NCBI GenBank assembly: GCA_902793295.1
Contig: CADBDA010000014.1
Span: forward strand, 1 to 64,000
Source of the DNA: an uncultured Bacteroidota bacterium
GTDB lineage: Bacteria; Bacteroidota; Bacteroidia; Bacteroidales; P3
Direction: 5' to 3'
Length of the DNA stretch: 64,000 nt
Made by a program: the position numbers and the translations under genes. Positions 1 to 7,518 of the stretch are shown one piece after another. The notes under the pieces are model-generated. The model was not told the origin of the DNA. It was given only the letters and a program-made list of their open reading frames with translations, and did not search any database. Each line of letters begins with the position of its first letter. The first letter of the stretch is position 1.

Positions 1-177
1 AATTGTCTTCCCGCCCTCGTAGCGTGTCCGTGTGCATTCCTGTTCCCGGATTCCGAGGCAATGATACATGAAGCTGGTTTCCATTCCGTACTTATTATTT
101 ATTAGCATTTACAATACGAAATGCCAGCTTCTTTTATTGTGTCTCACCTACGCATTTGTCGGAAGAACCAAAAATAT

Positions 178-209
178 TTTCGCCGTTTCATAAATAATCC
201 GTAACTTTG
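178..209 (+). promoter_or_regulatory. Bacteroidota-type promoter for the 265-3262 operon
   Basis: A TAACTTTG box (202-209) matches the Bacteroidota -7 consensus TAnnTTTG. A near-match to the -33 element (TTTC, 178-181) lies 20 nt upstream. Transcription would start near 216 and give a leader of about 50 nt. Bases 1-177 hold no gene I can support, only an imperfect inverted repeat (arms 70-77 and 124-131) that may belong to the end of a gene outside the window. Confidence 0.6.
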
Positions 210-264
210 CATTGCTTTTACTATGAATGGTTGAAGCGATTGTTTTGTTATTAATAGTATAGAT

Positions 265-840
265 ATGAATAAATTAAAACCATTATTGTTGTTTGCGGTA
301 CTGCTGTTGGCGGGCAACGCAAACGCACAGTTTACTCAGGATGGCTCTGATTTCGAATACATGTTCAAGGGCGAATTGGGCTACATGCCTTTTGTTTCCA
401 ATTTGGGCAGCGAGGGCGATTACGGCTATTACATCAGCGATATGAGGCACATGGCCAATGTCAACATTATCAACGGCGTTAATATCAGGCAGGACTTTTT
501 CGTCGGCTTGGGATTGGGCTACGGTTATGTGGCCAAGCCGGACGATCTGGCTTCGGGCTGGCACAGCGCTATGGCGTTCATCGATTTGGACTATCGGCCG
601 CTCGACGTGGAATGGGCTCCGATGGTTGGCGCCAAACTGGGTGGACACTACATGATGGCCGACAGCCCCTATGGCAACACCTTTGCACCCTACGTGGAAC
701 TGTCGACGGGCCTGAACTGGTTTTTCCGTTACGAATACCGCAATATGGAGCGCAACTACTTGAGCGTGTATATCGAACTGGCATTCGCCTACACCCAGCA
801 AACAACCTTTATCCCCATCCGTTTGGGATTCCGTTTCTAA
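265..840 (+). CDS. Small secreted outer-membrane beta-barrel-like protein
   Basis: A 191-aa protein with a clear Sec signal peptide: Lys-rich start, hydrophobic core LLLFAVLLLAG, and a likely cut after Ala-Gln near residue 22. The rest alternates aromatic and polar residues (GYGYYISDM, GLGLGYGYV, YRYEYRNM) and ends in RLGFRF. A terminal aromatic after short strands is typical of 8-stranded outer-membrane barrels. I do not recognise a specific family. It is the first gene after a good promoter and is followed after 13 nt by rbfA, so it is probably cotranscribed with the three genes downstream. The barrel assignment is inference from composition and the C-terminus. Confidence 0.7.
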   Translation: MNKLKPLLLFAVLLLAGNANAQFTQDGSDFEYMFKGELGYMPFVSNLGSEGDYGYYISDMRHMANVNIINGVNIRQDFFVGLGLGYGYVAKPDDLASGWHSAMAFIDLDYRPLDVEWAPMVGAKLGGHYMMADSPYGNTFAPYVELSTGLNWFFRYEYRNMERNYLSVYIELAFAYTQQTTFIPIRLGFRF

Positions 841-853
841 ATCATCATCTGCT

Positions 854-1234
854 ATGGACTCTACCCGCCAAAACAAAATATCACGGCTGATTCAGCAGGA
901 TTTGGGCGACATCTTCTTGAAAGAGATGAAGCCTGCCTTGGGCAATTCGCTGATCACCGTCACCAAGGTGCGCATCACCAGCGACCTTTCGATAGCTCGT
1001 GTATATGTGAGCATCTATCCAGTGGGCACCATGCCCGTAACCGTCGATACACCCGAGGGCACTAAGGCCACCACACAGTTGGTCATCAATGCCATTCTGA
1101 CCCATGCTGCCGATATCCGTCGTCGGTTGGGCATCCGCGAAGGCAAGCAGCTCCGCATCATCCCCACACTGGAATTCTATCTTGACGACACGCTTGACTA
1201 TGTGGAGAACATCGAACGTCTTTTGAAACAATAG
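854..1234 (+). CDS. rbfA: Ribosome-binding factor A
   Basis: RbfA is a KH-like protein that binds the 30S subunit near helix 1 of 16S rRNA and is needed for late 16S maturation and cold adaptation. The 126-aa product begins with the family's usual N-terminus (TRQNKISRLIQQDLGDIF), continues with the ITVTKVRITSDLSIARVYVSI segment of the KH fold, and ends near the conserved F.LDDTLDY.E.IE..L motif. Length is normal. It lies 13 nt after the outer-membrane gene and 13 nt before the ABC permease; rbfA beside a Lol-type permease is a common Bacteroidales arrangement as far as I recall. Confidence 0.95.
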   Translation: MDSTRQNKISRLIQQDLGDIFLKEMKPALGNSLITVTKVRITSDLSIARVYVSIYPVGTMPVTVDTPEGTKATTQLVINAILTHAADIRRRLGIREGKQLRIIPTLEFYLDDTLDYVENIERLLKQ

Positions 1235-1247
1235 TGCCGTAACTGTC

Positions 1248-2501
1248 GTGAACAGCGAATCAAAATCCACTCCTTTCAGTCTCAAGGCGTTCATCGCCCG
1301 CCGTTACCTGTTCTCGCGTAAAGAGAAGACGGTGGTGAATCTGATTTCGTGGATTTCGTTGGCTGGTATAGCAGTCAGCACCCTGGCCCTCGTTGTCGTT
1401 ATGTCGGTCTACAATGGCATCGGCGAACTGACGCAGTCGCTCTTTAACGTCTTCGACCCGGAGCTGCTGGTGGAACCGTCGCAGGGAAAGACGTTCCATA
1501 CCGAGGCTATCGACTTTGAGGCTCTGGAACACTGCGAAGGGGTGAAATCCGTGTCTCAGCTGGTGGAGGAGAACGCATGGATAACGTTGCGTCAGGCGGA
1601 AAGTATTGTGCAGCTGAGAGGCGTGGATGACCACTACGCATCAACCAACGGGCTGGACACCATGCTGATGGAAGGGGAGTATCTGCTGAAGGGCGAAATG
1701 GTCATTGACGGTGAGGAGGTACCGGCCTATTATTTGCTGCTGGGATGGAACATCATGGTGCGACTGGGAGTCAACTCCATGACCAATACACCGTTGGCGG
1801 TGCATATTCCCAAACGGGGCAGTTCGGCCATCGGACTGTCGATGGATGAGGCCTTCAACAACGGCTACGCTTTTCCGGCTGGCACATTCCGTATACAGGA
1901 AGAGATTGACAACCAATACGTGTTGGCGGATATCGACTTTGTCCGTTCCTTGATGTCGTACGATGACGATGAGGTGACGGCACTGGCTGTTGCAGTCGAT
2001 GACCCGCGCCATCTGTCGTCAGTCAAACAACAACTGGGCGCTTTGTTGGGCGACGGATTCACCGTCAAAGACCGCATGGATCAGAAACCGCTCTACTACA
2101 AGATTTTCCGTTCCGAGCGTTTGGGCGTTTTTCTCATCCTGTCGCTCATCGTACTCATTGCCACGCTCAACCTGATTGCGTCGCTCTCACTGCTGATCAT
2201 CAACAAGCGCAAGGATATTGCGACCTTGAAAGCTATGGGTATGGAGTCCTCCGACATAAGGAAGGTCTTCTTCACCGAGGGTGTCCTTATAGCTGCAGTC
2301 GGCGTGGTGGCGGGCTTGCTGCTGGGTTTTTTCACCTGCCTTTTGCAGCAACATTTCGGTATTGTCAAGCTGGGCGCCAATGCGGTGGTCGAGGCCTTCC
2401 CGGTGGCCATGCGGTGGGTGGACTTCCTCGCCGCCTTCCTGGTGGTGTCGTTCCTCTCGTCGCTGGTCGTTGCCTTCACCGTCCGTCGCGCCAAAATATA
2501 A
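1248..2501 (+). CDS. LolC/LolE-type ABC transporter permease (FtsX fold)
   Basis: An inner-membrane permease of the MacB/FtsX superfamily. A GTG start gives 417 aa. The N-terminal FIARRYLFSRKEK motif is typical of LolC/E and precedes membrane segment 1 (about 33-57). A large periplasmic domain follows (about 58-285), then three membrane segments near 291-318, 339-366 and 390-411. The loop NKRKDIATLKAMGM matches the coupling helix that contacts the ATPase. The family extracts lipoproteins from the inner membrane or exports related cargo. No ATPase gene is adjacent, so the LolD partner must be elsewhere. The start is set by the 13-nt gap after rbfA. Confidence 0.88.
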   Translation: MNSESKSTPFSLKAFIARRYLFSRKEKTVVNLISWISLAGIAVSTLALVVVMSVYNGIGELTQSLFNVFDPELLVEPSQGKTFHTEAIDFEALEHCEGVKSVSQLVEENAWITLRQAESIVQLRGVDDHYASTNGLDTMLMEGEYLLKGEMVIDGEEVPAYYLLLGWNIMVRLGVNSMTNTPLAVHIPKRGSSAIGLSMDEAFNNGYAFPAGTFRIQEEIDNQYVLADIDFVRSLMSYDDDEVTALAVAVDDPRHLSSVKQQLGALLGDGFTVKDRMDQKPLYYKIFRSERLGVFLILSLIVLIATLNLIASLSLLIINKRKDIATLKAMGMESSDIRKVFFTEGVLIAAVGVVAGLLLGFFTCLLQQHFGIVKLGANAVVEAFPVAMRWVDFLAAFLVVSFLSSLVVAFTVRRAKI

Positions 2502-2521
2502 ACTGTCAAAACAAATGCTTT

Positions 2522-3262
2522 ATGAAAGAAATCGAACAATCATCCCCTATGCAGAATGCCTCCATTGAGAATCCGGGGAGGTTCGTCTGCAACCAATTGA
2601 AGTCGATTCGACGCCATATTGCCAAAGAGAATGGCATACGGCTTGATATTTCCGAATGCAACTATAAGGGTGAATGCGATGGGACCTGTCCGCGTTGCGA
2701 TGCCGAGCTGCAATACCTCGAACAGGAATTGTCTCGTCGCTCGTTCATGGGCAAGTCTGCCTTGGTGGCGGGTATGGCTTTCGGACTGTCGTTGGGCAGC
2801 CACTCCGTTGCCGCGCAAACACAACCGTCTGATTCCGCTCCACAAAAATTCCTGTCGGTGGCAAACGATTCCAAGTCCGACTCCTGTGTCGTCAGCGGAA
2901 AAGTTGTGGATGAAAACGATGAACCGCTCATTGTTGCAAACATCTTGTTTAAAGACAAAGACGAACTAGTCGTTTGTGGATGCAGGACCAATTTTGAGGG
3001 CGAATTCTCCTGCACCATTTCCCAAGGCCATTATCAGTTACAGGTTCTATATTTGGGGTATAAGACATTCGAATGGGAGTGTGATTTGACTGCGGATAGC
3101 GTTTCCTTGGGCTCTATTATGTTATCAAGGAGAGAAGATTTTCCGAAGATGTTGATGGGGATGGTTGAAATAAAGAAAAATTGTCCAAAAATAAGGATTG
3201 GTGAAGCCGAAAGCGGAGAACGCATCGATTCCGACCGAATCAACCACATGCCAACACCTTAA
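2522..3262 (+). CDS. Cys-rich N-terminal domain, Tat-like signal and carboxypeptidase-regulatory-like domain
   Basis: A 246-aa product when started at the ATG at 2522, 20 nt after the permease. Visible parts: (1) residues about 20-70, a Cys-rich cytosolic-looking segment with Cys23, Cys46, Cys52, Cys56 and Cys59 (pattern ECxYxGxCxGTCPRC) ending in an acidic helix; I recall this motif at the N-terminus of other Bacteroidota proteins but cannot name a function. (2) S71-R-R-S-F-M-G-K78 followed by a hydrophobic stretch and AAQ near 97-99, which fits a twin-arginine signal but lies unusually far inside the protein. (3) About 120-205, a carboxypeptidase-regulatory-like beta-sandwich (VVSGKVVDENDEPL; FEGEFSC; YQLQVLYLGYKTFE). 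A charged tail ends it. Function unknown. Confidence 0.7.
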   Translation: MKEIEQSSPMQNASIENPGRFVCNQLKSIRRHIAKENGIRLDISECNYKGECDGTCPRCDAELQYLEQELSRRSFMGKSALVAGMAFGLSLGSHSVAAQTQPSDSAPQKFLSVANDSKSDSCVVSGKVVDENDEPLIVANILFKDKDELVVCGCRTNFEGEFSCTISQGHYQLQVLYLGYKTFEWECDLTADSVSLGSIMLSRREDFPKMLMGMVEIKKNCPKIRIGEAESGERIDSDRINHMPTP

Positions 3263-3336
3263 ATCCAATTCATCCCACCACTCACACTTCATACCCAATG
3301 GGTATACTTTTTTGCTGCTTTTCGCGTTTATGTAGT

Positions 3337-3537
3337 ATGAAAACGTCACGAAAAACCCTTCTGCTGTTATCGCTCTGCCTTTTGCTGCTGCTGCCTGCCT
3401 GTAGCCGCAAAGGGGTGCACATGTCCAAACATCGCAAGAGCCGACATTGCAACTGCCCCACGTTCGGTTTTGCCACGCCTTCGCCTTATGGGGCGGCACC
3501 GTCTGCTGTAGCCTATGACGCAAGAGGAACAGTATAA
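3337..3537 (+). CDS. Small putative lipoprotein
   Basis: A 66-aa product from the ATG at 3337: MKTSRK, a leucine-rich core and a lipobox ending LLPAC, so the mature protein would be lipid-anchored at Cys20. The mature part is short and basic with a KSRHCNC motif followed by a Pro/Ala-rich tail. An in-frame start at 3298 would spoil the signal peptide, so the later start is preferred. Its last 23 nt overlap the start of the SprT-like gene in another frame, which suggests translational coupling. No family recognised. Confidence 0.6.
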   Translation: MKTSRKTLLLLSLCLLLLLPACSRKGVHMSKHRKSRHCNCPTFGFATPSPYGAAPSAVAYDARGTV

Positions 3538-4186
3538 GTCGACGCTGTCGCGCTACCTGCCAGCTTCCGCTGTCGATGCTGTCTACCAGTTTCTTAATAG
3601 CCATGCGGTGCATCTTCATATCACCCGCAAGCGCGATTCCAAACTGGGCGACTACCGTATGCCTCAGCCGCGTCACGAATACCACGAAATCAGCATCAAC
3701 GGCGACCTCTCCCCCCACATGTTCCTTTTTGTGCTGCTCCACGAGATGGCACACCTCGAAACCTTTCTCCATCATGGACGTTCGGTGCAACCCCATGGCC
3801 ACGAGTGGCAACAAAACTATCGCTCGCTGCTGGTCGACTATGCCAATGCTGGCCACTTCCCCGTCGAGACGCTTCCGCTCTTGAAAAAATACACCGCAAA
3901 GATACCGCTCAACCGCAACTTGGGAAGCGAATTGGAACGACAACTGCGACAAACAGACTCGCCCGACACAGCGCTTTCGGAGCTGCTGCTCAAGGATCTG
4001 CCTGTCGGCAGCCGCTTCCGTATCAAGAGCCGGCCACAACACCTTTTCCAATCTGTCGAAAAACGTCGCACGCGCTACCGTTGCATAGACATGGATACCC
4101 ATATCCCTTACCTTATCAGCGGCTCCATGCCCATCGTCGGTGCGGATGGAGACCCTATAAATGATGACTTAGCAGGGAGTCATTAG
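3515..4186 (+). CDS. SprT-like zinc metalloprotease-fold protein
   Basis: A 223-aa protein with the HExxH zinc motif H76-E-M-A-H80 in a hydrophobic helix (FVLLHEMAH). A second His-rich stretch, H94-G-H96-E-W98, could supply the third ligand, as in SprT/Spartan-like domains. The N-terminal half follows the SprT layout: a helix, then strands with R.S.LGDYR, before the metal helix. The C-terminal third looks like a beta-rich domain (GSRFRIKSR; YRCIDMDTHIPYL) and may be the SprT zinc-ribbon replacement, but it has no CxxC pair. Family members in eukaryotes cut DNA-protein crosslinks; the bacterial role is unclear. It overlaps the upstream lipoprotein gene. Confidence 0.82.
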   Translation: MTQEEQYKSTLSRYLPASAVDAVYQFLNSHAVHLHITRKRDSKLGDYRMPQPRHEYHEISINGDLSPHMFLFVLLHEMAHLETFLHHGRSVQPHGHEWQQNYRSLLVDYANAGHFPVETLPLLKKYTAKIPLNRNLGSELERQLRQTDSPDTALSELLLKDLPVGSRFRIKSRPQHLFQSVEKRRTRYRCIDMDTHIPYLISGSMPIVGADGDPINDDLAGSH

Positions 4187-4225
4187 GGACTTTCAACGGC
4201 TAAATAAATATTCATTATAAAAAAA

Positions 4226-4257
4226 TTTCCCTGTTCCATAAAAATAACGTATTTTTG
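4226..4257 (+). promoter_or_regulatory. Promoter for the lptE operon
   Basis: TATTTTTG (4250-4257) matches the TAnnTTTG -7 box. TTTC at 4226-4229, 20 nt upstream, is one base off the -33 TTTG. The predicted transcription start is about 4264, only a few bases before the stem-loop at 4268-4293. Confidence 0.65.
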
Positions 4258-4267
4258 CAGTTCCTTT

Positions 4268-4293
4268 AAGGAGAAACGCGGACGCTTCTCCTT
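4268..4293 (+). terminator. Terminator-like stem-loop at the start of the lptE transcript
   Basis: AAGGAGAA (4268-4275) pairs with TTCTCCTT (4286-4293), with extra GCG/CGC-type pairing inside. A run of T follows to about 4298. It has the form of an intrinsic terminator, but it sits directly after the promoter at 4226-4257. It could therefore be an attenuator or a 5'-end stabilising structure for the downstream genes, or it could end transcripts from the SprT-like gene (stop at 4186). Confidence 0.6.
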
Positions 4294-4331
4294 TTTTTGA
4301 ATTGTATAACACTCAGCTTTTTATACCCTAT

Positions 4332-4502
4332 ATGGATAACAATATCAAACAGAAAATTGACGAATTGGTCAACGAAATCAGCGCCATCAACGACCTCAAC
4401 ATCAAACATGCAGTGCTAACCTATATGGAACAGCAGGCAGGCTACCTCTTGTGGCAGATGGAGGACGAGAAACATATTGACAACGATTCTCACAATGTCT
4501 GA
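4332..4502 (+). CDS. Small hypothetical protein (56 aa)
   Basis: From the ATG at 4332 this encodes 56 residues, acidic and helical-looking (NNIKQKIDELVNEISAIND...), with no signal peptide or membrane segment. A TTG start at 4302 would add ten residues but sits on the T-run of the hairpin. Its stop overlaps the lptE start by 8 nt (lptE ATG at 4495, this stop at 4500-4502), which favours real translation coupled to lptE. No family recognised. Confidence 0.5.
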   Translation: MDNNIKQKIDELVNEISAINDLNIKHAVLTYMEQQAGYLLWQMEDEKHIDNDSHNV

Positions 4503-5022
4503 TATGCGGCACCCGGTTCGTCATCTGTTGCTGGCTCTGGGGGTGGTCGCCTCCTTGCTGTGGGTCTCCTGTCGTGGGGGCTACAGCTTTACGGGTGCGT
4601 CCATTCCGCCAAACGCCAAGACCATTTCTGTGGCGGCATTCCCCAACTATGCCACCACGGTCAATCCGCAGCTCAGCCAGAAACTGACGGACGACCTCCG
4701 CAACCTCTACGCTTCGCAGACAAGCCTGAATGTGATCAACGGCGATGCCGACCTCGAGGTGACTGGCGAGATTACGGCCTACACAACCCGCGCGGCTTCT
4801 TTGTCGGCCAACGACGAGGTCTCCATGAACCGCCTCACCATCACCATCAAGGTGCGCTTTGTGAACAACTGCGACCCGGATGCCAATTTTGAGCAGTCTT
4901 TCTCCCGTTACCGCGACTACAACGCCCAACTGAACTTCTCATCGGTTGAGAGTTCGCTGGTGGAGGAAATCGTCTCGGAACTGTGTGATGACATCTTCAA
5001 CAAGTCGGTGGTTAACTGGTGA
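4495..5022 (+). CDS. lptE: LPS assembly lipoprotein LptE
   Basis: LptE plugs the LptD barrel that inserts lipopolysaccharide into the outer membrane. The 175-aa product has a lipoprotein signal (hydrophobic stretch ending in LLWVSC) followed by GGYSFTGASIPPNAKTISVAAF, the characteristic start of Bacteroidota LptE proteins. The later SQKLTDDLRNLYASQTSLNVI and DLEVTGEITAY segments match the alpha-beta fold. The start at 4495 is preferred over an upstream in-frame ATG (4477) because it leaves a proper signal peptide and the usual short overlap. The stop is followed after 21 nt by the DUF2723 gene. Confidence 0.88.
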   Translation: MSDMRHPVRHLLLALGVVASLLWVSCRGGYSFTGASIPPNAKTISVAAFPNYATTVNPQLSQKLTDDLRNLYASQTSLNVINGDADLEVTGEITAYTTRAASLSANDEVSMNRLTITIKVRFVNNCDPDANFEQSFSRYRDYNAQLNFSSVESSLVEEIVSELCDDIFNKSVVNW

Positions 5023-5043
5023 TACCTTTTGAAAAAAAACAGG

Positions 5044-7518
5044 ATGGGCAAGTTCTCTACGCTAAATAATCTCTTCGGATGGCTGATTGCCGTGGCCGGT
5101 ACAGCAGTCTATCTGCTTACCTTGGAACCTTCGGTGAGCTTCTGGGATTGCGGCGAGTTCATCGCCACTTCCTACAAGTTCCAGATAGGCCATCCTCCGG
5201 GAGCACCACTCTATCAGCTGCTGGCTCACTGCTTTATGCTGCTGGCTGGTGGTCAGGTGGAACGATTGGCGTGGTGGAGCAATGCACTGTCGGCTGTTGC
5301 CGGTGGCCTTACTGCCATGTTTCTTTTCTGGACACTTGTGCGCTTGCTGAGCCGCTGGCAGGGTGTGGCGCATCATCGTTGGCAGTTGTGGCTTTCGGCT
5401 GCGGTGGGAAGCGCCTGCTACCTTTTTTGCGACACGGCGTGGTTCTCGGCCGTGGAAAGCGAGGTCTATAGTCTCTCCATGCTCTTTTCTTCGGCGGTGG
5501 TGTGGACGACGATTCGCTGGGCACAATGCCCCGATCGCAGTTATGCTCCGCGCTGGATGCTCTTGTCGTTATTTCTGCTGGTGTTGTCGGTGGGGGTCCA
5601 TCAGTTGTCGCTACTCACCATTCCGATGTTGTTGCTGGTGGTCCTGATGAAGCGCCACTCGGACAGACGCAAAGCAACGACGGGCAATGGCGATGGTGTG
5701 CGACGCCTGTCCAAGTTGTCGTGGCTGAAAATGTCGGCTGTTGGATTGCTGTTGGTGCTTGTCGGCCTCACGCCCAATCTGATCATCCCTATTCGCGCTC
5801 GGGCCAATCCTCCCATCAATCAAGGCAACCCGTCCGATTGGCAGTCGTTTCGGGCATACGTCAACCGCGACCAGTACGAGAAGGCTCCGCTGGTCTATGG
5901 CCGTTGCTTCAATTCGCCTATTGTCGCCTACAGCGACGGAAAGCCTGTGTATGCCAAAGAGATGGATATGTTCTTCCCTCGCATGTGGGCACGTCACGAT
6001 AATGCCGAACGCTACTATACCGACTGGACAGGCCGGCATGGCAAGATGGTTCGCATCGACGGCAAGGATTACTATAAGCCTTCCTTCGGCGATAACTTGA
6101 TGTTTTTCGGCTCCTACCACTTGGGATACATGTATTTCCGTTATCTGATGTGGAATTTCTCCGGTCGCTACAACGACCAGCAGGGATTCGGTAACCTGCA
6201 AAGAGGTCAGTTCATTACGGGCATTCCGCCTGTGGACAAACTCTATTTGGGTGTCTCAGCCCCGATGCCTTCGTCGATGTCCGATGCGGCTCACAACCGC
6301 TATTTCCTGCTGCCTTTGCTGCTGGGCATCGTGGGTTTTGCGGCCCAACTGCGGCGCGACCGACGGGGCTTTTGGGTTTGGTTCACCCTCTTCCTGATGT
6401 CGGGTGTCGTGCTGGTGGTCTATCTTAACCATCCGCTCTATGAACCTAGAGAGCGTGACTATGCCTACGTGCTTTCGTTCTACGCCTTTGCGGCATGGAT
6501 AGGCATGGGTGCCTATGCGCTGTTTTCGCACCAGTACAAACGTCCCAAGATGAAGAAGGTGCTCTCGCCATTGGCACTGCTGGCAGCGCTGTCGGCACCG
6601 GTGCTGATGGGTTGCCAGAATTGGAACGACCATGACCGTTCGGGACGCTATATTGCGCGTGATTCGGCACTTAACTTGCTCAATTCGTGCAGCGACCATG
6701 CGCTGCTGTTCACCATCGGCGACAACGACACCTTCCCGCTATGGTACCTGCAACAGGTGGAAGGCGTCCGCACCGATGTGCAAATTATCAATTTGTCACT
6801 TCTGGGCACCGAAAGCTATTGCTATTCCGTGCGTCAGCAATTGTTGCGTCAGGGGAGTGACTTGCTGCCCGATGAGGAATGGGCCACGAAGGGTTCCTTC
6901 GGCCGTTTGGGAATCATTCTGGCGAACAACAATGATGAACGGCCGGTGTTTTTCAGCCAGTATGCTTATGACGACAACAAGGACCGTTTTGTGCAAAGAA
7001 TGCAACTGTGCGGCATGGCCTATCGGCTGATGCCCGAAGCCTGCGACAGCGTGGATTGGGAAGGCTCCTACCGGCTGATGACCGGACGGCTGCATTGGCA
7101 ACCGCTGGAAAACGTCCATATTGATGAAACCAGTCGCGCCTTCCTGCGCCAATACTGGCGCGATGCGGTCCTGGTGGCCGAAAACCTTACGGCAAATGGC
7201 TGCAGAAGCCAGGCGTGCAGATTGTTGGATACAGTCAGAAGTGCTATCCCGTTGTCGTGTCTGTGCGATTTGACGCTTGTGGGTCGCGTGGCTCAGGCCT
7301 ATCTGTCGGCTGGCGACAACCACACAGGGGAGGATTTGATGCTAAAACTGCGTGCCGACTTGAACGAGCAGATGGATTATTATCGTACAATGCCACCTGC
7401 CATGCTTCGCTATATTCCCTATGTTATCAGTCCGTTGATTCAGTTGGATTCTGTTTTGAGTTGTCCGACTGCCACGGCGATCGATTCCGACGGAAAGGAG
7501 GTGGCCGATGTCCTCTAA
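5044..7518 (+). CDS. DUF2723-family polytopic membrane protein (probable glycosyltransferase)
   Basis: An 824-aa membrane protein. Its N-terminus (YLLTLEPSVSFWDCGEFIATSYKFQIGHPPGAPLY) is the DUF2723 signature: an acidic pair in the first periplasmic loop and the GHPPGAP motif, as in PMT/GT-C fold enzymes that use lipid-linked sugars. About ten hydrophobic segments follow up to near residue 510, then a soluble C-terminal half (LLFTIGDNDTFPLWYLQQVEGVRTDV, a conserved block of the family). Many Bacteroidota homologues are longer, so this is a short version. A TTG start at 5029 is possible; the ATG at 5044 keeps the usual N-terminus. It overlaps mrdA by 11 nt. Confidence 0.85.
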   Translation: MGKFSTLNNLFGWLIAVAGTAVYLLTLEPSVSFWDCGEFIATSYKFQIGHPPGAPLYQLLAHCFMLLAGGQVERLAWWSNALSAVAGGLTAMFLFWTLVRLLSRWQGVAHHRWQLWLSAAVGSACYLFCDTAWFSAVESEVYSLSMLFSSAVVWTTIRWAQCPDRSYAPRWMLLSLFLLVLSVGVHQLSLLTIPMLLLVVLMKRHSDRRKATTGNGDGVRRLSKLSWLKMSAVGLLLVLVGLTPNLIIPIRARANPPINQGNPSDWQSFRAYVNRDQYEKAPLVYGRCFNSPIVAYSDGKPVYAKEMDMFFPRMWARHDNAERYYTDWTGRHGKMVRIDGKDYYKPSFGDNLMFFGSYHLGYMYFRYLMWNFSGRYNDQQGFGNLQRGQFITGIPPVDKLYLGVSAPMPSSMSDAAHNRYFLLPLLLGIVGFAAQLRRDRRGFWVWFTLFLMSGVVLVVYLNHPLYEPRERDYAYVLSFYAFAAWIGMGAYALFSHQYKRPKMKKVLSPLALLAALSAPVLMGCQNWNDHDRSGRYIARDSALNLLNSCSDHALLFTIGDNDTFPLWYLQQVEGVRTDVQIINLSLLGTESYCYSVRQQLLRQGSDLLPDEEWATKGSFGRLGIILANNNDERPVFFSQYAYDDNKDRFVQRMQLCGMAYRLMPEACDSVDWEGSYRLMTGRLHWQPLENVHIDETSRAFLRQYWRDAVLVAENLTANGCRSQACRLLDTVRSAIPLSCLCDLTLVGRVAQAYLSAGDNHTGEDLMLKLRADLNEQMDYYRTMPPAMLRYIPYVISPLIQLDSVLSCPTATAIDSDGKEVADVL

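Noticed and set aside
2414..2521. N-terminal extension of the Cys-rich protein into the permease gene
   Set aside because: It would overlap 88 nt of the permease gene and begins with shadow-frame residues; the ATG at 2522 is the sensible start.
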